DNA of 5,177 bases from DATKMS01 sp041497995 (lineage in GTDB: Bacteria > Desulfobacterota > Binatia > HRBIN30). Within the stretch, counting starts at the first letter, position 1; each line of letters starts with the position of its first letter. A model generated the notes under the pieces. The model searched no databases. It saw nothing but the letters and a program-made list of their open reading frames with translations, and was not told the origin of the DNA. The stretch lies in the NCBI GenBank assembly GCA_041497995.1, contig JBGQHM010000452.1, positions 1 to 5,177 on the forward strand. Reading direction: 5' to 3'. Below are positions 1-4,100 of this stretch, piece by piece. A program made the position numbers and the translations under genes.

Positions 1-2
1 CC

Positions 3-530
3 ACCGTGCACGAGATCCCGCAAATGACCGGGGCGCGCGGCGTGCTGGGAGTGCCGCTCCGCAACCGGGAGGGGTCCTTCGGCACCCTCGGGGTGGCGAA
101 GCGGATAGTCTGGCATTTCAGCGAGCGCGACGTCATGCTGCTCACGCAGCTGGCGGACAGCGCCAGCATCGCGATTCAGAACGCGCAGCTGCGAGAGCAG
201 CTGCGCGGTACCGCGCGCGACTCGCCCGAACCTGTGGCGGCCGGGCGAAACGCAGCCCTCACGCCGCAGCCCATGCTGCTTCCAACTGAACTGCACCGGC
301 ACGCAATGCCCAGCGATAGTGGTCGTCTCAGTCCCCGTCAGCGCGAGATCATCACGCTGGTCGCAACCGGCAAAACCTACAAGGAGATTGCGTCAATCCT
401 CAGCATCAGCGGGCGGACGGTCGAGCACCACCTCGAACGGCTCAAGCTCCGCTTTCACCAGCCACGCATCGCTGCACTGGTTGGCTATATGATCACGCAG
501 GGCCTCACCCCCTTTGGCTCCGAGGGGTAG
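3..530 (+). CDS. GAF-domain / LuxR-type HTH transcriptional regulator (5' partial)
   Basis: The reading frame is open from the first bases, and the GTG at 6 lies inside a GAF domain, so the true start is upstream of the window. Numbering from that GTG, residues 1-67 are the end of a GAF sensor domain: GVLGVPL, then GTLGV, then the closing helix with LLTQLADSASIAIQNAQL, which is typical of GAF C-termini. Residues 68-106 are a Pro/Ala-rich linker. Residues 107-167 are a LuxR/NarL-type DNA-binding domain: LSPRQREII, then the GKTYKEIAS helix and the SGRTVEHHL recognition helix. The family binds DNA as a dimer through this domain, while GAF domains usually sense a small ligand or redox state; the signal here is unknown. 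The recognition helix ends in ERLKLRF rather than the more usual xxIxxKLxv. No receiver phospho-acceptor domain is visible, but the missing N-terminus could hold one. Class is confident; target genes are unknown. Confidence 0.9.
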   Translation, partial: TVHEIPQMTGARGVLGVPLRNREGSFGTLGVAKRIVWHFSERDVMLLTQLADSASIAIQNAQLREQLRGTARDSPEPVAAGRNAALTPQPMLLPTELHRHAMPSDSGRLSPRQREIITLVATGKTYKEIASILSISGRTVEHHLERLKLRFHQPRIAALVGYMITQGLTPFGSEG

Positions 531-666
531 GGCAGAGTCGCCGAGGAACCAACCCCGAGTGTTCGTGTGCTGCGGGGAGCGTGCATGCCGATTGCGGTCT
601 CGACGGGCTCCTATTGAGCCTGCATAAGTAATCGAAACCGGAAGCGTGTCAGAACCAGATGGGCCA
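531..666. other. Gene-free spacer after the LuxR gene
   Basis: I see no coding frame with believable protein character here. A weak CCCCG...CGGGG inverted repeat (553-557 with 573-577) has a 15-base loop and no following T-run, so I do not call a terminator. Confidence 0.4.
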
Positions 667-667
667 A

Positions 668-710
668 CCACAGAGGCACAGAGGACAGCGAGCGGGAACA
701 CGGAGGACAG
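668..710 (+). repeat. Short CACAGAGG-type direct repeats before the GxxExxY pseudogene
   Basis: CACAGAGG occurs twice in a row (670-685, the second copy running on as CACAGAGGACAG) and a related ACACGGAGGACAG ends at 710, directly before the ATG. The last unit supplies a Shine-Dalgarno-like GGAGG (702-706) four bases from the ATG at 711. From memory, CACAGAGG/ACACGGAGG strings commonly precede GxxExxY-family genes in environmental bacteria; that association was not checked here. Confidence 0.55.
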
Positions 711-1101
711 ATGAAAGCACCGGATTTCTCGGAGGATGATCCGCGGACACGGGAAATCATCGGTGCTGCGATCGAGGTGCACCCGTTCTTCGGACCGGGC
801 CCTGCTCAAGTCAATTTACGAAAAGGCGCTGACGCACGAGCTGCAGTTGCGCCAGATTCCCGTGGCATGCCAGCAAGCGGTGCCCGCCCGGTACAAGGGT
901 AAGATGCTGGAGGACTTCCGGCTAGGCCTGCTGGTCGGAGGCGAGGTGATTGTGGAACTCAAGGTCGTTGAGGTGCTGCTTGCGATCCACACCGCGCAGC
1001 TGCTCACGTAGATCTGAAGTTGACGGGACTCAAGCGTGGCCTGCTCATCAACTTCTAAGGTCGAGCGGCTCGTTGACGGGATCAAACGCGTCAGCCTCTG
1101 A
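711..1101 (+). pseudogene. Decayed GxxExxY-family gene (PD-(D/E)XK-like), multiple frameshifts
   Basis: Reading through frame changes restores a nearly full-length GxxExxY protein of about 128 residues. Frame one from ATG 711 gives REIIGAAIEVHPFFGPG. An extra C in the CCC at 800-802 shifts the frame to LLKSIYEKALTHELQL through VIVELKVVE to AQLLT, which stops at TAG 1009-1011. Treating GA at 1011-1012 as an insertion restores TYLKLTGLKRGLLINF, which stops at TAA 1056-1058. A third shift resumes at GTC 1060 with VERLVDGIKRVSL and the natural stop at 1099-1101. Two signature positions have also changed. The family's GLLExxY is GLLKSIY (Glu to Lys), and the expected Asp in the fRaDLlV...ivElK strand is Gly (FRLGLLV), so the nuclease-like site is incomplete even without the frameshifts. 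Intact members are small orphan proteins of unknown role. Several independent lesions make sequencing error an unlikely sole cause. Confidence 0.85.
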
Positions 1102-1104
1102 GGT

Positions 1105-1190
1105 CCCCTCTGTGCGCGCTGTAGGGGAAAGTACCCTAGTAAAAATCCCCCCTTGAAACGGATGATCTCGATAGGGTACGTCAATCCCTA
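1105..1190 (+). promoter_or_regulatory. Leader with alternating TAGGG / CCCTA segments (possible alternative hairpins)
   Basis: TAGGG occurs at 1122-1126 and 1172-1176, and its complement CCCTA at 1134-1138 and 1186-1190. Each TAGGG can pair with the following CCCTA (loops of 7 and 9 bases). Alternatively the first CCCTA can pair with the second TAGGG, or AGGGG 1123-1127 can pair with CCCCT 1105-1109. The downstream hairpin ends two bases before the GGGAGG ribosome binding site of the first secreted-protein gene. This could be an operator, an attenuator-like leader or chance; stems are only five base pairs. No convincing sigma-70 promoter was found: TTGAAA at 1153 lacks a good -10 partner. 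Confidence 0.35.
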
Positions 1191-1192
1191 CA

Positions 1193-1198
1193 GGGAGG
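1193..1198 (+). promoter_or_regulatory. Ribosome binding site deciding the ATG 1207 start
   Basis: GGGAGG lies eight bases before ATG 1207. The frame is open further upstream to a TTG at 1153, but the extra 18 residues would sit in front of a standard signal peptide. The same CAGGGAGGT-N7-CATGC arrangement recurs before the paralogue at 2052, fixing both starts. Confidence 0.85.
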
Positions 1199-1206
1199 TC
1201 ATTGTC

Positions 1207-2025
1207 ATGCGCCACACTATTCTGAGTGTGTTTGTAACGGTTTTCTCCTTGGCCACCGTGTCATTGCTGGCCGCAGATGCCAGCGCAGTGTGCGGCGACG
1301 GCGTCATTGACCCGGGGGAATGCTGCGATGACGGCAATACGGTCAGCGGCGACGGCTGCAATGGTGACTGCAGCTGCCCCAACGACCACCTGAAATGCTA
1401 CAAGGTCACGGATCCCCTGGCTCTCAAGGGAATCGTCGACCTCAACTCTCCGCAGTTCGGGCTCGAGGCGGGTTGCACGATCAAGAAGGCGACGAAGTTT
1501 TGCGTTCCCGCGACGAAAACGGTCAAGTCGGCGCACGTGGGGAAGACCACGATTGTTCCGGCGCCGATCGGCGGACGAGAACTGTCGGATGACTACATCT
1601 GCTACAGCATATCGTGCCCGAAGCCAGTCCCACCCGACACCGCCGTCATCGATCAATTCGGAGTGCGGACCTTGAGCAAGTTCAAAGCCTTCGAGTTGTG
1701 TGGCCCGGCGAGAAAGTGCGCGCCGGACCCAGGACAGCAGAGTTGGTCGGTCGCCATCGAGCAGAATCCGATGGTGACGGACTGCGGGAATACGACGAAC
1801 ATCCCTGTCGCCGCTGCAAGTGACTGCACCAGCGCGACGGCGGCTTCTCAGGCTCTGCTGGCAACGCTCCTTCAAACCCCCAACTGCCTAGGAGGGGGCT
1901 GCCCAGCGGGCTTCGCCATCACCCAGTTAGTGTCGTCGTGCACAGAAGACCCCTACATTCGCCCCAATGGCTCACCGGCCATACGCTGGCAGATGCAGTG
2001 GACCTGGAATTGCGTCTGTGGATGA
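1207..2025 (+). CDS. Secreted Cys-rich protein: Myxococcus Cys-rich repeat + duplicated CYK domain, short unique tail
   Basis: This is a 272-residue exported protein. Residues 1-27 form a signal peptide (hydrophobic core ILSVFVTVFSLATVSLLA, probable cleavage after ADASA). The residue before Cys29 is Val, so it is not a lipobox. Residues 29-57 match the Myxococcus cysteine-rich repeat: CGDGVIDPGECCDDGNT, then GDGC and DCSC. Residues 60-171 form a domain with two similar halves: HLKCYK...SPQFG...TKFCVPATK and YICYSIS...IDQFG...FELCGPARK. The Cys residues (64, 90, 99, 132, 137, 165, 171) probably form disulfides. Residues 172-272 are a tail I do not recognise, with Cys at 193, 207, 227, 232, 245, 269 and 271 and ending in WQMQWTWNCVCG. 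Function is unknown; an extracellular or outer-surface binding role is inference. It is 26 bp upstream of its paralogue, implying co-transcription. Export and domain layout are confident; function is not. Confidence 0.88.
   Translation: MRHTILSVFVTVFSLATVSLLAADASAVCGDGVIDPGECCDDGNTVSGDGCNGDCSCPNDHLKCYKVTDPLALKGIVDLNSPQFGLEAGCTIKKATKFCVPATKTVKSAHVGKTTIVPAPIGGRELSDDYICYSISCPKPVPPDTAVIDQFGVRTLSKFKAFELCGPARKCAPDPGQQSWSVAIEQNPMVTDCGNTTNIPVAAASDCTSATAASQALLATLLQTPNCLGGGCPAGFAITQLVSSCTEDPYIRPNGSPAIRWQMQWTWNCVCG
1382..1719 (+). repeat. Tandem-duplicated CYK-domain segment, copy 1
   Basis: This segment aligns without gaps to 2311-2648 (offset 929). By hand I count 28 mismatches in 338 bases, about 92% identity. 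Identity is uneven: 3 mismatches in 120 bases at 1441-1560 but 11 in 60 at 1621-1680. Similarity stops at the end of the domain (after the Cys-171 codon). Confidence 0.9.
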
Positions 2026-2037
2026 CCACTGCCAACA

Positions 2038-2043
2038 GGGAGG
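2038..2043 (+). promoter_or_regulatory. Ribosome binding site deciding the ATG 2052 start
   Basis: GGGAGG lies eight bases before ATG 2052, the same spacing as in the upstream paralogue. The frame is open back to 1938, but starts there would overlap the upstream gene and place 38 residues before the signal peptide. Confidence 0.85.
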
Positions 2044-2051
2044 TTAATGTC

Positions 2052-3275
2052 ATGCATCGAAGCATTGTGGGTGTGCTCGTAACCGTTCTCTCCTTGGTCA
2101 TCGTGTCGTTGTTAGCAGCGGATGCCAGCGCAGCATGCGGCAACGGCATCCTAGAGGCGGGTGAGTGCTGCGACGACGGCAATACGGTCAACGGCGATGG
2201 CTGCAACACTGATTGCACGTGCCCGAAGACATGTTGCAATGACCCGACACAACAGTGCGTCACGGACGCGGATTGTGCCAAAACGGGCGCGGCAGGGTCC
2301 TGTGGCTGCGACGACCACCTGAAATGCTACAAGGTCACGGATCCCCTCGCGCTGAAGGGCATCGTCGACCTTAACTCTCCGCAGTTCGGGCTCGAGGCGG
2401 GTTGCAAGATCAAGAAGGCGACGAAGTTTTGCGTTCCCGCGACGAAAACAGTCAAGTCGGCGCACGTGGGGAAGACCACGATTGTTCCGGTGCCCATCGG
2501 CGGACAAGAGCTGTCAGATGACTACATCTGTTACAGCATATCGTGCCCGAAGCCAGTCCCACCCGACACCGCGGTCGTTGATCAATTCGGCCGCCGCACG
2601 TTGAAAAAGTTCAAAGCCTTCGAGCTGTGCGGCCCGGCGAAGAAGTGCCCGCTGGCGGTCTCGCAGCTTATCTCCACTGGGATCGAAACGTTACCCGGCA
2701 ACTCCGATCCTTTTTGGCATTTGACTGTGTCGCCGGCGCCGCCACTCCCAGCATGCACAGACACGGGACTCCCGGCACCACCCACCCGTCGTGCGGTCGT
2801 CGCCCCTCCCGGGGTAGAGATTGTGCCTATTGCGGGAACACAGTGGATCTCCACCGATGCAGCGTGCACCGCTACACTGGAATGCCAGAGCGGAGACTAT
2901 ACGTATGAACTCTGTTGGAATCAGTGTGGTCCACTCACATTCGAGGGTTTTTGTACGGGAGGATCGAACAGCGCCCAGCACTGTTCCATCGCTAGTGATT
3001 GCCCTGGGGGGGGGACGTGCGACTGGCTGACCGCTCTTGCTGACAACAGTGCGGATGTTTTCCTCGTGCACAACGGCGGTACTCCGCTTCCGATCGGGAC
3101 AGTGCCCGGGTTCAGTACGCCGGCGTCTATCCCTTTTGCGAGCCCCGGTGAGGGGACGAACTGTCTGCAGGTTGTCGTTCACAACAGTCCGTCCAGTTTC
3201 TCTCCCTGCTTCGGTTCGCCGACGGGGATGGACCTCAGGGGAATCATCTCTGGCCGGGTGCAGATCCTCCCTTAG
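2052..3275 (+). CDS. Secreted Cys-rich paralogue with C-terminal beta-sandwich-like domain
   Basis: This is a 407-residue exported protein. Residues 1-27 are a signal peptide (core IVGVLVTVLSLVIVSLLA, cleavage near ADASA). Residues 29-57 are a Myxococcus cysteine-rich repeat (CGNG, GECCDDGNT, GDGC). Residues 58-86 are a small Cys module absent from the upstream copy (CCNDPTQQC, then DADC, then GSCGC). Residues 88-199 are the two-half CYK domain, nearly identical to the paralogue. From about 205 the tail resembles beta-sandwich domains of exported proteins: LISTGIETL, FWHLTV, QWISTD, GDYTYELCW, then TALADNSADVFLVHNGG, GTNCLQVVVHNS and SPTGMDLRGIISGRV, matching the usual 'aaDNsa.v.lNG ... GtNtL.f.V.N ... 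PtGl' pattern. A second Cys module (FCTGGSNSAQHC, then SDCPGGGTC; 300-323) interrupts this domain. A 9-G tract encodes Gly 319-321. Function is unknown; such domains often bind carbohydrate or mediate adhesion, which is inference here. Confidence 0.88.
   Translation: MHRSIVGVLVTVLSLVIVSLLAADASAACGNGILEAGECCDDGNTVNGDGCNTDCTCPKTCCNDPTQQCVTDADCAKTGAAGSCGCDDHLKCYKVTDPLALKGIVDLNSPQFGLEAGCKIKKATKFCVPATKTVKSAHVGKTTIVPVPIGGQELSDDYICYSISCPKPVPPDTAVVDQFGRRTLKKFKAFELCGPAKKCPLAVSQLISTGIETLPGNSDPFWHLTVSPAPPLPACTDTGLPAPPTRRAVVAPPGVEIVPIAGTQWISTDAACTATLECQSGDYTYELCWNQCGPLTFEGFCTGGSNSAQHCSIASDCPGGGTCDWLTALADNSADVFLVHNGGTPLPIGTVPGFSTPASIPFASPGEGTNCLQVVVHNSPSSFSPCFGSPTGMDLRGIISGRVQILP
2311..2648 (+). repeat. 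Tandem-duplicated CYK-domain segment, copy 2
   Basis: Partner of 1382-1719. The 5' parts of the two genes (signal peptide and Cys repeat) are visibly more diverged than this core, and the sequence just upstream of copy 2 contains the extra Cys module that copy 1 lacks. Confidence 0.9.
3006..3014 (+). repeat. Nine-G homopolymer tract inside a coding region
   Basis: A run of nine G encodes three Gly residues in the Cys module inserted in the C-terminal domain of the second secreted protein. The frame is intact on both sides. Runs of this length are prone to replication slippage and to sequencing error. Confidence 0.8.
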
Positions 3276-3583
3276 CGACCCGAAAGGCCCGCAGCGCGGC
3301 CACCAAGTCGGTCTGCCCCTTCACCGCCATCAGCAGCGGCGAAGGGGAGAGCGCGGGGGGCCCTTGACCTTGCACGTTGGACTTTCCGGCGACAGGCCGA
3401 CGCTGAATGCTGCGCGATGCGTCAGCAGGGGGGCACGTCTGGAAAGTTGCACCTGGCGTGCACGCGACGCGAATGGCTCGCCGCCCGAGTAGCGGGCGGG
3501 CAGCGCTCCGGCTTGCCTAACCTTCCTCTCACCAAGAACCTCTGCCACTTTCTCAACGGACATCTCGGCATCAACAGCACGAT
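3276..3583. other. Region without a supported intact gene; perfect hairpin at 3481-3499
   Basis: Frames are open on both strands, but none has a good ribosome binding site plus recognisable protein character, which is common in GC-rich DNA. CCGCCCG (3481-3487) and CGGGCGG (3493-3499) form a perfect seven-base stem with a five-base loop, without a following T-run on either strand. On the minus strand, 3593-3519 reads RDIDRAVDAEMSVEKV..., which might be a remnant of a nucleotidyltransferase-like (DxD) gene. No clear terminator for the secreted-protein operon was found. Confidence 0.4.
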
Positions 3584-3811
3584 CTATGTCCCTCTTCTCC
3601 TGGCTTCGCGTGCCGCACGTGACCCGGCGGCGTCCGCATCGAGCGGCGGCAGGGCCCCGATGCGGTACGCCAGCGCCAGCATCTCCTCCAACCATGCCAG
3701 GCGCTGCGCCGGCGTAGCGGCCAAAGCCCGCGTCAGCTGAGCGCGGCGGTGCCCTTCCCAACTCACGCCCCAGTCGTCGGTCGCGGCAGCGTGACTGTCG
3801 CGCTCAGCCAT
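3584..3811 (-). CDS. Small conserved-type hypothetical protein (75 aa)
   Basis: ATG is at 3811-3809 and the stop at 3586-3584. A purine-rich AGAGAGGGAGG stretch (3824-3814 on the minus strand) precedes the ATG very closely. The central block DDWGVSWEGHRRAQLTRAL, then TPAQRLAWLEEMLALAYRIGAL (residues 12-54), has the look of a small family I recall, without a name, in Proteobacteria and other environmental bacteria: a W-x(3)-W motif, an amphipathic helix, then a TPxxRLxWLEE helix ending in GAL. The tail is Ala/Arg-rich and low in complexity. It is predicted soluble and cytoplasmic, with no signal or membrane segment. Such proteins often sit beside nucleotidyltransferase-like genes, suggesting a toxin-antitoxin-like partner; that is recollection plus inference, and no intact partner is present here. 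Its start overlaps the end of a truncated upstream gene (ATGGCTGA), indicating former translational coupling. Confidence 0.72.
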   Translation of the reverse strand: MAERDSHAAATDDWGVSWEGHRRAQLTRALAATPAQRLAWLEEMLALAYRIGALPPLDADAAGSRAAREARRRGT

Positions 3812-3860
3812 CGCCTCCCTCTCTGCGCTTGAGGATGGCCTCGAGCGCCTCGATGCCCAG
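3804..3860 (-). pseudogene. C-terminal remnant of a gene formerly upstream of the 75-aa gene
   Basis: On the minus strand from 3860 the frame reads LGIEALEAILKRREGGDG and stops at TGA 3806-3804, overlapping the ATG of the 75-aa gene. The codons (ctg ggc atc gag gcg ctc gag gcc) have the strong G/C third-position bias of a real gene, and the stop/start overlap is typical of a coupled operon. Upstream, this character ends at the edge of the CACGAAAG inverted repeat (3863), and the frame soon meets a stop. Only the last 18 or so codons survive. The parent family cannot be identified. Confidence 0.5.
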
Positions 3861-3862
3861 AG

Positions 3863-4041
3863 AATCACGAAAGCACGACGCCTCGAAAGCACGAACGCGA
3901 AACACTTAGAGCCACGAATTCGAAGCCTGTTCGGGACCGATCTCCTGAAGCGGGGCGTCGGGCTTCGGGGAAGCCAATTGTTCTGCAATCGGCATCTCTC
4001 CCCCCCTTTCGTGCTTTCGGTCTTTTCGCGCTTTCGTGATT
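3863..4041. repeat. CACGAAAG-type imperfect inverted-repeat element (possible MITE-like)
   Basis: The left arm (3863-3895) and the reverse complement of the right arm (4041-4008) both begin AATCACGAAAGC and both end CGAAAGCACGAA. With one gap, 27 of 34 aligned positions match by hand count. Each arm contains two CGAAAGC units, so the arms are themselves internally repetitive. The 112-base interior has no convincing ORF but holds a perfect hairpin, GGCTTC-GGG-GAAGCC (3961-3975). The element occupies most of the spacer between the divergent 75-aa and hydrolase genes. No target-site duplication was identified with confidence. Confidence 0.6.
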
Positions 4042-4063
4042 TTCATTGCTCTTGCCAACCGCG

Positions 4064-4092
4064 TTGACCACCGTTTCCGACTGCACTACGGT
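4064..4092 (+). promoter_or_regulatory. Candidate sigma-70-like promoter for the hydrolase gene
   Basis: TTGACC (4064-4069) is followed after 17 bases by TACGGT (4087-4092). The -35 is good (5 of 6) and the -10 is weak (3 of 6). Transcription would start around 4099, almost at ATG 4101, which fits the lack of a Shine-Dalgarno sequence and suggests a leaderless transcript. Confidence 0.3.
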
Positions 4093-4100
4093 GCGCCGCC

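Noticed and set aside
507..528. ACCCC / GGGGT inverted repeat at the LuxR stop as a terminator
   Set aside because: It has a five-base stem, a 12-base loop and no T-run.
586..596. ATGCCGATTGC, shared with the reverse complement near 3985-3995
   Set aside because: It is an isolated 11-base match with no extended similarity, within reach of chance.
393..809. Minus-strand open frame opposite the LuxR gene end
   Set aside because: It has no recognisable domain and mirrors the GC-rich regulator gene and the pseudogene start; the opposite strand has clear family motifs.
1153..1206. TTG start at 1153 for the first secreted protein
   Set aside because: It would add 18 residues before a standard signal peptide and ignore the well-placed GGGAGG and ATG at 1207, which the paralogue repeats exactly.
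3037..3492. Plus-strand open frame crossing the end of the second secreted gene
   Set aside because: It starts inside a well-supported gene in another frame, has no ribosome binding site and an Arg-rich low-complexity composition.
3863..4041. CACGAAAG units as a CRISPR array
   Set aside because: The units are short, imperfect and inverted rather than regularly spaced direct repeats, and no cas genes are present.
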